Origin: Hydrogenophaga crassostreae
Lineage (GTDB): Bacteria > Pseudomonadota > Gammaproteobacteria > Burkholderiales > Burkholderiaceae_C
Reading direction: 5' to 3'
Assembly: GCF_001761385.1 (NCBI RefSeq)
Contig: NZ_CP017476.1
Coordinates: 3,027,501-3,091,500, forward strand
Length of the DNA: 64,000 bases
The notes beneath the pieces were generated by a model, which saw only the letters and a list, made by a program, of their open reading frames with translations, was not told the origin of the DNA and ran no database searches. This document shows, piece after piece, positions 1 to 8,388 of the stretch. Made by a program: the position numbers and the translations under genes. Positions within the stretch are counted from its first letter, which is position 1, and every line of letters begins with the position of its first letter.

Positions 1-1
1 G

Positions 2-358
2 CGCAACATCCTCACCATCCTTTGCCTTGCCACCGCCAGCTTGACGCTGTCGGGCTGCGATGCGCTGGGCATTGAAACAGCACCCCAGATCGCGGCAAAA
101 AAAGATGCTGAAGCCCATGCCATCGGCAGTGCCTGCCGCCATGCGATTCGAAGCATCGAGGTCTGCTTCCAGAGCAACCCCAAGGCTGTGAAGGCCGCCA
201 TGTTCAATGGATGGAAAGAGATGGATACCTACATGCGCGAGAATGAAATTCTCGGCATGCCGTCTCAGGACCCGCCAGCTGCAGCAGACTCCACGTCCAG
301 GCACGATTCAGCCGATCCAGGCAAAGACGGGCACGCACCGACTGCGCACAAGTCCTGA
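2..358 (+). CDS. Putative small lipoprotein, 5' end cut by window edge
   Basis: The reading frame is open from base 2, so the gene begins before the window. The visible N-terminus is a hydrophobic stretch ending in TLSGC, which looks like a lipobox with the lipidated cysteine near base 54; the product is therefore probably an envelope lipoprotein. After the cysteine come about 60 residues with paired cysteines (GSACRHA and EVCFQ), then a low-complexity tail rich in Ala, Asp and His. The gene is convergent with rlmD, 17 bases away. The family is not recognised and no function is proposed. An internal TTG at base 41 would be an artificial start because it removes the signal peptide. Confidence 0.6.
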   Translation, partial: RNILTILCLATASLTLSGCDALGIETAPQIAAKKDAEAHAIGSACRHAIRSIEVCFQSNPKAVKAAMFNGWKEMDTYMRENEILGMPSQDPPAAADSTSRHDSADPGKDGHAPTAHKS

Positions 359-375
359 GCCGCTGCGTCAAGGCA

Positions 376-1836
376 TCAGCTGGCCAACTCAAACACCGCC
401 ATGCTCTCCACGTGGGCGGTGTGTGGAAACATATTGACCACGCCACCCGATGTGCAACGGTATCCGCCCTCGTGCACCAGCAGGGCCGCGTCACGCGCCA
501 GTGTGGCCGGGTTGCAGCTCACGTAGACAATGCGCCTGGGCGGCGTCCAAGTGCCACGTTTTTCCGGGTTTTGGTGCAGCTCGGCCAGGGTCTTGGCCAA
601 GGCAAACGCACCTTCGCGCGGTGGGTCAACCAGCCACTTGTCTGCTGAGCCGTCGGCAACCAGCAGGTCGGGTGTCATTTCAAAAAGGTTGCGGGCAACA
701 AAGGTCGTGGGCGCCAGAGGCTGGCTGCGCCCGATCTGGTTGCGCGCCAGGTTCTCCCGCGAGCGCGCCACCAGCGTTTCGCTGCCCTCGATGCCGACCA
801 CCTCGCCGGCCGTGGTCGCGATAGGCAGGGTGAAGTTGCCCAGGCCGCAAAACCAGTCAATCACCCGCTCATCTTGGGTGGCATCCAGCAAACGCAACGC
901 CCGGGCCACCAGCACGCGGTTGATGTGCGGGTTGACCTGCGTGAAATCGGTGGGTTTGAACGGCATGGTGATGCCGAACTCGGGCAAAGCATAAGACAGC
1001 TCGTCGCCTGGCACAGGCGCGTCCATCAACTTCACCGTGTCAGGCCCTTTGGACTGCAGCCACCACTGCACGCCATGCTCGGCAGCAAAAGCGCGCAATT
1101 TGGTCATGTCGCCCTCGCTCAGCGGCTCCATGTGGCGCAATACCATCGCGGTCACGCTGTCACCGCAGGCCAGCTCGATCTGCGGCAGGGTTTCGCGGGC
1201 GTTCATGCTGAAAATCATCTCGCGCAACGGCAAGAGCATGGCGCTCACATGGGGCGGCAACACATGGCATTCCTTCATGTCGGCCACATAGCGGCTCTTG
1301 CGCTCATGAAAGCCAATCAGCACTTCGCCCTTTTTGTGCACATGGCGCACCGACAGCCGTGCACGGTAACGATAGCCCCAGGCCGGCCCCTCGATGGGAC
1401 GCATCAGCATTTCGGGCCTGACCTTGCCCAGATGCCAGAGGTTGTCTTCCAGCACCCGCTGTTTCACCGCCACCTGAGCCGATTCGTGCATGTGCTGCAT
1501 CTTGCAGCCGCCGCAGGAGCCTGCATGCAAGCCAAAATTCGGACAGCCCGGACGCACCCGCTGGGCCGACTCCTTGTGGATGGCGGTGACCACGCCCGCT
1601 TCCCAGTTGTTTTTCTTGCGGTGCACGCTGGTGCTGACCACTTCAAAAGGCAAGGCCCCCTCAATGAACACCACCTTGCCATCGGGCCGGTGGGCAATGC
1701 CCTGAGCGTCGATGTCCATGGATTCGACAGCAAGCCAGCCATCGGGCAGGTCTGGCCGATCGATAGAGGGAATGGTGCTGGGGGTTTCACTGGCCGTGGT
1801 GGCCAGGCTGTTTTCGTGGGCGGTGGAGGAACTCAT
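376..1836 (-). CDS. rlmD: 23S rRNA (uracil-5-)-methyltransferase RlmD
   Basis: This SAM-dependent enzyme makes m5U at position 1939 (E. coli numbering) of 23S rRNA. The 486-residue product has an N-terminal TRAM-like region (about residues 30-90). Four cysteines fit the 4Fe-4S site typical of RlmD: C98, C108 and C111 in CPNFGLHAGSCGGC, and C190. The SAM-binding segment reads FCGLGNFTLPIA, followed by DPPREG and the catalytic-cysteine motif YVSCNPATLARD. The length is slightly above the family norm because of a Ser/Thr-rich N-terminal extension of about 30 residues, so a later start is possible. It lies 41 bases downstream of the exonuclease gene on the same strand and may share its transcript. 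Confidence 0.93.
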   Translation of the reverse strand: MSSSTAHENSLATTASETPSTIPSIDRPDLPDGWLAVESMDIDAQGIAHRPDGKVVFIEGALPFEVVSTSVHRKKNNWEAGVVTAIHKESAQRVRPGCPNFGLHAGSCGGCKMQHMHESAQVAVKQRVLEDNLWHLGKVRPEMLMRPIEGPAWGYRYRARLSVRHVHKKGEVLIGFHERKSRYVADMKECHVLPPHVSAMLLPLREMIFSMNARETLPQIELACGDSVTAMVLRHMEPLSEGDMTKLRAFAAEHGVQWWLQSKGPDTVKLMDAPVPGDELSYALPEFGITMPFKPTDFTQVNPHINRVLVARALRLLDATQDERVIDWFCGLGNFTLPIATTAGEVVGIEGSETLVARSRENLARNQIGRSQPLAPTTFVARNLFEMTPDLLVADGSADKWLVDPPREGAFALAKTLAELHQNPEKRGTWTPPRRIVYVSCNPATLARDAALLVHEGGYRCTSGGVVNMFPHTAHVESMAVFELAS

Positions 1837-1877
1837 CCTCCGATTGTCTCAGGCCGGGCTGCGGTTTTTCTGCCCGA

Positions 1878-2663
1878 TCAGTTCCAAGCCTTCAGATACT
1901 CGTCCCAATGGGGTTCATCGGGGGCCAAATTGCCCAATGTTTCTTTGACGTACTCGATTTCCTGCTCGTACTCAGCCTCGGTAAAGCCGCCACGCATCTT
2001 CTGAAACCGGCAATACACCAGGTAGGTGTTCATCACATCGGTCTCACAATAGCGGCGCACTTCTTCGGTTTCGCCGGCCAGAAACTGCGCGTAGACCTGT
2101 GAGCCGTCCATGCCCAGCTTGCCGGGGAAGCCGCAGAGCTTGGCCATGGCGTCGAGCGGGGCGTTGTTTTTGGGGCTGTACATGGCGAGCAGGTCCATCA
2201 GATCGAGATGGCGCATGTGGTACCGGCTGATGTAGTTGTTCCACTTGAACTCGCGGTCGTCTTCGCCGAGGTCCCAGTATTTGCTGGCTTCCACGCCGTG
2301 GCGCAGGCCGCGGTAATGCAACACGGGCAGGTCGAAGCCACTGCCGTTCCAGCTCACGAGTTGCGGGGCGTGTTTTTCGATGGCGTGGAAGAAGGTTTGA
2401 ATCACCTTGCCTTCGCTTTGCCCGTCGCGGTCAACAAAGGAATGGATGCGCAGGCCGTCGGCGTTGCGGAACACGCAGCTGATCGCGAGCACCCGCTGCA
2501 GGTGCAGCGGCGTGAAATCGCTTTGACCCTTTTCCTTGCGCTCGGCCAGCCAGTTGGCGTAAACCTGCGCATCGGTGGCGTCTGCGGGCGCTCCCCGCAG
2601 AGCCCTCAAGCCCTCGACATCGGGGATCGATTCGATGTCGAAAACGAGAACGGGCCAGGCCAT
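1878..2663 (-). CDS. PolB-like DEDDy 3'-5' exonuclease
   Basis: The 261-residue protein has the three exonuclease motifs in order: FDIES near the N-terminus (ExoI), SWNGSGFDLPVL at about residues 104-115 (ExoII), and a C-terminal YCETDVMNTY (ExoIII, with Tyr four residues before Asp, the DEDDy pattern). This matches the stand-alone family related to the proofreading domain of B-family DNA polymerases. No polymerase domain is present. Such proteins are presumed to trim DNA or RNA 3' ends; the physiological substrate is unknown. The start follows nlpD by 17 bases on the same strand, suggesting one transcript running surE-pcm-nlpD-exonuclease-rlmD. Confidence 0.85.
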   Translation of the reverse strand: MAWPVLVFDIESIPDVEGLRALRGAPADATDAQVYANWLAERKEKGQSDFTPLHLQRVLAISCVFRNADGLRIHSFVDRDGQSEGKVIQTFFHAIEKHAPQLVSWNGSGFDLPVLHYRGLRHGVEASKYWDLGEDDREFKWNNYISRYHMRHLDLMDLLAMYSPKNNAPLDAMAKLCGFPGKLGMDGSQVYAQFLAGETEEVRRYCETDVMNTYLVYCRFQKMRGGFTEAEYEQEIEYVKETLGNLAPDEPHWDEYLKAWN

Positions 2664-2680
2664 TGCGCCTCAACCGGGCT

Positions 2681-3598
2681 TCAGTTGGCGGGCGGCAGGT
2701 ATTGCAGGGGGTCGACGGGCTTGCCGTCGCGGCGCACTTCAAAGTGCAGCTTCACGCGGTCGGCATCGCTGCTGCCCATCTCGGCGATGCGCTGTCCTTG
2801 TTTGACAGCCTGATCTTCGCGTACCAGCAGCGCCTGGTTGTGGGCGTAAGCGGTGAGGAAGGTGTCGTTGTGCTTCAGGATGATCAGGTTGCCGTAGCCG
2901 CGCAACCCCGCACCGGCGTAAACCACCCGGCCGTCAGCCGCAGCCAGCACAGGTTCGCCCGCGCGCCCGCCTATCGAAACGCCCTTGTTCTTGGCCTCGT
3001 CAAAACCAGCAATCACCGAACCGCGGGCGGGCCAGATAAAGCTCACCCCTTCGCCGGGTTTGACCGGTTCAGCCATGGGCGCCTGGGTGGCACCTGGAGG
3101 AACCACTGCCGACGGGGTGACTGCAGGGGTCACAGCAGGCGGGTTCAAAGGACGGGCCACCACGGCAGGTGGTGTGACTGCGGCTGCCGTGGCTGTGGAA
3201 ACAGGGGCGGGTGTGCTCGAAGGCGTCATGCCCACGGGCGGGCTGACCCGCAGCACCTGGCCCACTTCAATCATGTTGGGATTGGCCAGGTTGTTCCAGG
3301 CCTGCACGTCGCGCGCGGTTTGCCCGTGCTCGATGGCAATCCGGTAAAGGGTGTCACCGGGCCGCACCGAAAAATACCCGGGTTTGCCCGCATTTTCCGC
3401 ACCTGGCAGAGGTTTGACGGCCGAAGCCGCCTCGCCTGAGGCGGTGCGGTCCTCCACGGGTGCTGCGCGGCGCACGCTGCGGGTCGAACAACCCGCGCTC
3501 ACCAATAAAGCCAGCAGCAAGCCGCTCAACATGGCGCCACGCCAAGCGCCACGCCGTACAAACGTCGCATTGTTCATGGAACCGATCACCCTGTTCAT
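2681..3598 (-). CDS. nlpD: NlpD-like LysM/M23 lipoprotein
   Basis: This outer-membrane lipoprotein is expected to activate cell-wall amidases during septum splitting. It has a signal peptide with lipobox VSAGC, a LysM domain (YFSVRPGDTLYRIAIEHGQ and onward), a long Pro/Ala/Val linker, and a C-terminal LytM/M23 domain ending near residue 300. The zinc-binding HxxxD motif is replaced by NKGVSI, so the domain is probably non-catalytic, as in known NlpD amidase activators. The ATG at 3598 is chosen over an upstream codon at 3646 because GGGAG precedes it at good spacing. It follows pcm, the usual order. No rpoS lies downstream; the next gene is the exonuclease. Confidence 0.87.
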   Translation of the reverse strand: MNRVIGSMNNATFVRRGAWRGAMLSGLLLALLVSAGCSTRSVRRAAPVEDRTASGEAASAVKPLPGAENAGKPGYFSVRPGDTLYRIAIEHGQTARDVQAWNNLANPNMIEVGQVLRVSPPVGMTPSSTPAPVSTATAAAVTPPAVVARPLNPPAVTPAVTPSAVVPPGATQAPMAEPVKPGEGVSFIWPARGSVIAGFDEAKNKGVSIGGRAGEPVLAAADGRVVYAGAGLRGYGNLIILKHNDTFLTAYAHNQALLVREDQAVKQGQRIAEMGSSDADRVKLHFEVRRDGKPVDPLQYLPPAN

Positions 3599-3685
3599 CT
3601 TGACTCCCAACAGACCTTCGCCAACGTCACGTCGACAATAAATCAAAATTGAATACCTAACAACTAATATGAAACCTATGCAGTA

Positions 3686-4531
3686 TCACGCAATACCTGA
3701 TTTTAGAGGCACGAACAGCACCGGCTCCAATTCTTTGCGCTCCAGGCCCCGAGCGGTTTTGTCGATCACCACAAGGTGCTGTTGCCCTGAAGCCGTTACC
3801 GCAGGCGCCACCAGGCGTCCACCCACCGCCAATTGATCTGTCCAGGCTTCAGGAATGGCCTCGCCGCCTGCTGCCGCGATGATGCCGCTGTAAGGCGCAC
3901 CCTTGGCAAACCCAGGCATTCCGTCACCAAAAAGCAGGTGCAGATTGGCCAGCCGAAAGAATCGCAGATTCTCGCGCGCTTTGTCGTGCAATCCGCGCAA
4001 ACGTTCGATGCTGTAGACCTCTCGTGACAAACGGCTCAACAGGGCAGCCTGGTAACCACAACCTGTTCCGATCTCCAGTACCCGACCTAAGTTCACGCTT
4101 TCCCGCTCAAACAGCAAACTCAGCATTCTTGCCACCACATTGGGTTTGGAGATGGTTTGCCCCAAACCGATCGGAAGGCTGGTGTCTTCATAAGCCTGGT
4201 TGGCCAGGGCGGTATCGACGAAACGGTGGCGCTCGATCGCCAGCATGGCGGCCAACACACCGGCATGCGCAATACCCTGTGCTTCCAGCTTGCGCACCAT
4301 GTCTGCCCGCACGGCCTGTGAGCCGGTACCAAACCCACTGGCTTCCCGTCCTTGCACTGGCTGGATCTTCACCCCTCCCGCCGGTTGACCTTTCGCTGCC
4401 AGCGGCGCGATCGGGCGCAACCCAATGGCTGTGGTCGGCTTCTTCATTGGCCCGGTCTGATGGGTCACCAGTTTTGCCGGAAAACCCGGCCGAGGCTTGT
4501 TGTTGCCCGTCGAACCATCGCCGTGTTTCAT
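3686..4531 (-). CDS. pcm: Protein-L-isoaspartate O-methyltransferase
   Basis: This SAM-dependent enzyme methylates isoaspartyl residues in damaged proteins to start their repair. Visible motifs are the substrate-side segment YEDTSLPIGLGQTISKP, the SAM loop VLEIGTGCGYQAALL and the later FGDGMPG segment, all in the expected order. The chosen start overlaps the surE stop as ATGA, which implies translational coupling. This gives about 281 residues, with a basic, Pro/Gly-rich N-terminal extension of roughly 60 residues beyond the catalytic core (which is usually about 210). A start further in (MKKPTT) is possible. Together with surE and nlpD it forms the conserved stress-survival cluster. Confidence 0.9.
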   Translation of the reverse strand: MKHGDGSTGNNKPRPGFPAKLVTHQTGPMKKPTTAIGLRPIAPLAAKGQPAGGVKIQPVQGREASGFGTGSQAVRADMVRKLEAQGIAHAGVLAAMLAIERHRFVDTALANQAYEDTSLPIGLGQTISKPNVVARMLSLLFERESVNLGRVLEIGTGCGYQAALLSRLSREVYSIERLRGLHDKARENLRFFRLANLHLLFGDGMPGFAKGAPYSGIIAAAGGEAIPEAWTDQLAVGGRLVAPAVTASGQQHLVVIDKTARGLERKELEPVLFVPLKSGIA

Positions 4532-5319
4532 TCGGCGCTCCGTGAGCGCTTGGACATCTGGGCGGCCAACGGCGCCCAATACGGCAAGCGCTCGTGGTCC
4601 GTCAGATCCACTTGCAGCGGCGTGATGGTGGCATACCCAGTAGCGGCTGCGTGAAAATCCGTGCCTTCCGCATCGTCTTTGGCAGCACCCGCATTGCCGA
4701 TCCAGTACATGGTTTCACCCCTCGGGCTGGTCTGCACGATCACCTCTTCGGCCGAGTGGCGCCGGCCCAGCCGGGCCACCTTGAAGCCCTTGAGCTCGGT
4801 CGCTGGGCGGTTCGGGATGTTGACATTCAACAGCCAGGGTGCAGCAGGCGGTTTGGAGGCATCAAGTGACGGCAGAAGTTGCGCCACAAGTTCGGCCGCT
4901 TTTTCTGCTGCGGCATCGAGATGGCCCCAGCCTCTTTCAGTCTGGGAGAAGGCGATGGCTGGAATACCAAACAAATAGCCCTCCATCGCGGCGCCCACGG
5001 TGCCGGAATAGATGGTGTCGTCACCCATGTTCGCGCCATTGTTGATTCCCGAGACCACCAGATCGGGTCTGTAGCCAAGCAAACCTGTGAGCGCGATGTG
5101 CACGCAGTCGGCAGGTGTGCCGTTCACGTAGCGAAAACCGTTGTGGGCCGTGTGCACATAGAGCGGCGAATGCAGCGTCAGCGCATTGGATTTGGCACTG
5201 TTGTTGTGTTCCGGTGCCACCACCTCCACTTCAACGCCAACCAACCCTTTCAACGCTTCGAACAAGGCCACTATGCCCGGCGCCTGGTAGCCGTCGTCGT
5301 TGGAGATGAGGATCTTCAT
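4528..5319 (-). CDS. surE: 5'/3'-nucleotidase SurE
   Basis: This metal-dependent nucleotidase/phosphatase acts on nucleoside monophosphates and is linked to stationary-phase survival. The N-terminus MKILISNDDG carries the paired aspartates that bind the divalent metal, and further conserved segments are PEHNNSAKSNA, NGTPADCVHIAL and VSGINNGANMGDDTIYSGTVGAA. The length of 263 residues is typical. The ATG at 5319 is preferred to a GTG two codons upstream because MKIL matches the family start. It is the first gene of the surE-pcm-nlpD set, and its last bases overlap pcm. It is divergent from the quinone oxidoreductase gene at 5477. Confidence 0.95.
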   Translation of the reverse strand: MKILISNDDGYQAPGIVALFEALKGLVGVEVEVVAPEHNNSAKSNALTLHSPLYVHTAHNGFRYVNGTPADCVHIALTGLLGYRPDLVVSGINNGANMGDDTIYSGTVGAAMEGYLFGIPAIAFSQTERGWGHLDAAAEKAAELVAQLLPSLDASKPPAAPWLLNVNIPNRPATELKGFKVARLGRRHSAEEVIVQTSPRGETMYWIGNAGAAKDDAEGTDFHAAATGYATITPLQVDLTDHERLPYWAPLAAQMSKRSRSAE

Positions 5320-5424
5320 GACCACGATTCTAGTGCGCCACCACCCAAGGGCGTTTGAGCTTCGGAGGCCGGCAACGGGGTCGCCCCAGCGACAGATTTC
5401 ATGACAACCGGTTCGCCGAATTCA

Positions 5425-5479
5425 AGACCCCATGCCTATCATGGGGCACTATTTCTGAGACAAATCTGGAGACCCCATG
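5425..5479 (+). promoter_or_regulatory. Leader hairpin with alternative pairing to a start codon
   Basis: CCCCATG (5428-5434) and CATGGGG (5440-5446) can form a 7-bp hairpin with a 5-base loop. The same ten bases, AGACCCCATG, recur exactly at 5470-5479, where the ATG is the start codon of the quinone oxidoreductase. CATGGGG could therefore pair either with the upstream copy or with the start codon region. This is visible in the sequence; a regulatory role is inference. Confidence 0.35.
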
Positions 5480-6463
5480 AAAGCTTGGCTGTGTGAAAAC
5501 CCCGTTGGCGTTGAAGCCCTCACCTGGAAGGAGCTGCCCACGCCGGAGCCCAAAGCAGGCGAAGTGTTGATCGAGATCCAGGCCGCCAGCCTGAATTTCC
5601 CCGATTTGCTCATCGTTCAAAACAAATACCAGATGAAACCGGAACTGCCTTTTGTTCCGGGTTCCGAATACGCTGGTGTGGTGCGCGCGCTGGGTGAAGG
5701 TGTGAAACACCTGCAGGTCGGCCAGAGCGTCGCCTGCCTCAGCGGCACCGGGGGCTTCGGCACCCACACCATCGCCCAAGCAGCGCTCTGCATGCCGCTC
5801 CCGCCCGGCTTCCCACCTGTGGATGCCGCTGCCTTCATCATGATCTACGCCACCTCGTGGCATGGCCTGATGGACCGCGCCGCGCTCAAAGCCGGTGAAA
5901 CCGTGCTGATTCTCGGCGCTGCCGGTGGCGTAGGCACATCGGCCATCCAGATCGCCAAAGCCGCCGGCGCACGCGTCATTGCCGCCGCATCCAGCGACGA
6001 AAAATGCGCACTGTGCAAAGAACTCGGCGCCGATGAAACCATCAACTACAGCGTGCACACACCAAAAGAAGGCCTGCGCGACGAGATCAAGCGACTCACT
6101 GGCGGCAAAGGCCCTGATGTGATCTACGACCCGGTGGGCGGTGACTTCGCCGAGCCCGCCTTCCGCTCCATCGCCTGGCGCGGTCGCTACCTCGTGGTCG
6201 GCTTCGCCAGCGGCCCCATTCCCAGCCTGCCCCTCAACCTCACACTGCTCAAGGGCGCGAGTCTGGTCGGCGTGTTCTGGGGCAGCTTTGCAAAACAGGA
6301 ACCCAAGGCCAATGCGGCCATGATGCAAGAATTGGCCACGATGTATGCCAAGGGCCAGATCAAGCCCGTGATCGACCAGACCCTGCCCATGAGCGAGCTG
6401 CCCAAAGCTTTCGAAATCATGGGATCGCGTTCGGTCAAAGGCAAACTGGTCCTGGTGAACTGA
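5477..6463 (+). CDS. NADPH:quinone oxidoreductase, MDR superfamily
   Basis: The 328-residue zinc-free medium-chain reductase resembles the QOR/Zta-crystallin family. It has a GroES-like N-terminal half with VPGSEYAGVV and a Rossmann domain with LILGAAGGVGTSAIQIAKAAGA for NADPH. It probably reduces quinones or an enoyl-type substrate in the cytoplasm. CTGGAG at 5466-5471 serves as the ribosome site. The following genes (AtuA family, enoyl-CoA hydratase, TIGR03084) run the same way, 91 bases downstream, so a role in a CoA-thioester pathway is possible. The exact substrate cannot be read from the sequence. Confidence 0.85.
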   Translation: MKAWLCENPVGVEALTWKELPTPEPKAGEVLIEIQAASLNFPDLLIVQNKYQMKPELPFVPGSEYAGVVRALGEGVKHLQVGQSVACLSGTGGFGTHTIAQAALCMPLPPGFPPVDAAAFIMIYATSWHGLMDRAALKAGETVLILGAAGGVGTSAIQIAKAAGARVIAAASSDEKCALCKELGADETINYSVHTPKEGLRDEIKRLTGGKGPDVIYDPVGGDFAEPAFRSIAWRGRYLVVGFASGPIPSLPLNLTLLKGASLVGVFWGSFAKQEPKANAAMMQELATMYAKGQIKPVIDQTLPMSELPKAFEIMGSRSVKGKLVLVN

Positions 6464-6554
6464 GGCAAGCAAGGGCCGCCCTCCCACGGTGTGGCGGGGG
6501 TCCCGGGTTGCATGCCATTTTCGACGGTCGACGTAAGCAACTCTGGAGGCTGCT

Positions 6555-8360
6555 TTGAAAGGCAACACGACAACGGTTCGCATCGGCGGCGCCAGCGGTT
6601 TCTGGGGAGACGCATCGCTGTCGACCGGACAATTGCTGGCGCAAGGCGATCTCCATTTTATTGTTTACGACTACCTGGCAGAGATCACCATGGGCATCCT
6701 CGCGCGTGCTCGGGTGAAGGATGCGAAGCAAGGCTATGCCACCGATTTCATCTCGGCGGCCATGGCACCCAACCTCGAAGAAATCGGGCGCCAAGGGGTC
6801 AGGATCATCTCCAATGCGGGCGGTGTGAACCCGTTGGACTGCGCCGCAGCACTGCGCGCGGAAATCGCCAAACAGGGCCTGGCACTCAAGGTATCGGCTG
6901 TGCTCGGCGACGACCTTTTCGACCGAGTCCATGAACTGGCTGCCTCCAAACCGCAAGACATGTTCAGCGGAGCGCCCTTCCCTGACCCTGCTCTGGTGGG
7001 CAGCGTCAACGCCTATTTGGGCGCTTTCCCCATTGCCGCGGCACTGAACGCTGGCGCCGATATCGTCATCACCGGGCGCTGCGTGGACAGTGCTGTCACG
7101 CTCGGGGCATGCATCCACACGTTCGGCTGGTCACCCGAAGACCTTGATCAACTGGCTGGAGGCAGTCTGGCCGGGCACATCCTCGAGTGCGGCCCCCAAG
7201 CCACGGGTGGCAACTTCACCGATTGGGCTTCAGTGGCCGACAGCTATGCACGCATTGGCTACCCGATCGCCGAGGTCTCGCCCGATGGCGGCTTCGTCGT
7301 CAGCAAACCCCAAGGCAGCGGTGGCCTCGTTTCGGTGGGCACTGTGGCCGAGCAAATGCTCTACGAGATTGGCGACCCTCAAGCCTACTGGTTGCCCGAT
7401 GTGCGCTGCGACTTCAGCGAAGTCCGCATCGAGCAGACCGCTACCGATCAGGTGCACGTCAGTGGCGCCAGGGGCTGCACCCCACCAGCGACCTACAAGG
7501 CCTGCGTAACCTGGCACAACGGATTCCGGGGTGGGCACCTTTTTGGCTTCTACGGCATCGATGCCGAACAGAAGGCCCAGGTCTTCGCGCAAGCCGCCAT
7601 CGAGCGCTCGCGCAGCCTGTTGAAACAAGCAAAAGCGCCCGACTTCAGCGAAACCAGCATTGAGCTGGTTGGCGCAGAAAGCCAGTTCGGGGAACAGCGC
7701 CGCAGCGGCGTGGCCCGTGAAGTGGCGGCAAAAATCGCGGTGCGTCACCCCAGCGCACAAGGCGTGGGCCTTTTCATCCGAGAGGCCACCGGGTTGGGAT
7801 TGTCGGCCCCGCCCGGCTTGTGTGGGTTTGCAGGCGCCCGGCCAAAACCCTCGCCCGTGATGGCCTTGTTTTCCTTGGCGATACCAAAGGGCCTGGTCAC
7901 TGTGCAAGTGGTCTCAGAAACAGGCACCCAGGCATTTGACCCACCTGCTCTGGCGGACAAGTTTGCCCAGGAACCCATGCCCCACGCCATCGAAAAGGCC
8001 GCGGAAAGTGATGCCGGGTGCATCACGGTCCCGCTGGTGCAACTGGCCTGGGCGCGCAGTGGTGACAAGGGCGACTCAGCCAACATCGGCGTGATCGCGC
8101 GTCACGCACGCTACCTTCCCTGGATTGCTGCCGCCCTCGATGACACCACGGTAGGGCGCCTGTTTGCCCACTTCCAGGTCGGCCAGGTTGAACGTTTCTA
8201 TCTCCCGGGATGCCACGCCTTGAATTTCCTTCTTCACAACACGCTCGGCGGTGGTGGCACCAGCAGCCTGCGCTTCGACCCGCAAGCCAAAGGCTATTCA
8301 CAGCTCTTGCTCACACACCCCATTCGCATCCCCGCCGCTTTGCTGCAAGCGCCAACCTGA
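6555..8360 (+). CDS. AtuA-family protein (acyclic terpene utilisation type)
   Basis: The 601-residue protein has the DUF1446/AtuA core (about residues 8-460) with conserved GGASGFWGD near the start, NAGGVNP and TGRCVDSAV. A C-terminal AtuA-associated ferredoxin-like domain (about 490-595) contains the hallmark ARSGDKGDSANIG. AtuA is required for citronellol/geraniol degradation in Pseudomonas, though its reaction is unclear. The start codon is TTG, supported by TGGAGG at 6544-6549 with six-base spacing. A hydratase follows after 28 bases. The geranyl-CoA carboxylase genes that accompany AtuA in terpene degraders are not in this window, so the substrate may be another branched acyl-CoA. Confidence 0.87.
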   Translation: MKGNTTTVRIGGASGFWGDASLSTGQLLAQGDLHFIVYDYLAEITMGILARARVKDAKQGYATDFISAAMAPNLEEIGRQGVRIISNAGGVNPLDCAAALRAEIAKQGLALKVSAVLGDDLFDRVHELAASKPQDMFSGAPFPDPALVGSVNAYLGAFPIAAALNAGADIVITGRCVDSAVTLGACIHTFGWSPEDLDQLAGGSLAGHILECGPQATGGNFTDWASVADSYARIGYPIAEVSPDGGFVVSKPQGSGGLVSVGTVAEQMLYEIGDPQAYWLPDVRCDFSEVRIEQTATDQVHVSGARGCTPPATYKACVTWHNGFRGGHLFGFYGIDAEQKAQVFAQAAIERSRSLLKQAKAPDFSETSIELVGAESQFGEQRRSGVAREVAAKIAVRHPSAQGVGLFIREATGLGLSAPPGLCGFAGARPKPSPVMALFSLAIPKGLVTVQVVSETGTQAFDPPALADKFAQEPMPHAIEKAAESDAGCITVPLVQLAWARSGDKGDSANIGVIARHARYLPWIAAALDDTTVGRLFAHFQVGQVERFYLPGCHALNFLLHNTLGGGGTSSLRFDPQAKGYSQLLLTHPIRIPAALLQAPT

Positions 8361-8388
8361 GGCTGCCACTCAAGGACCAGCCCCCCCC

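Noticed and set aside
874..2004. 376-codon open frame on the plus strand
   Set aside because: It is antisense to rlmD and the exonuclease end, with His/Gln/Gly-rich composition and no domain.
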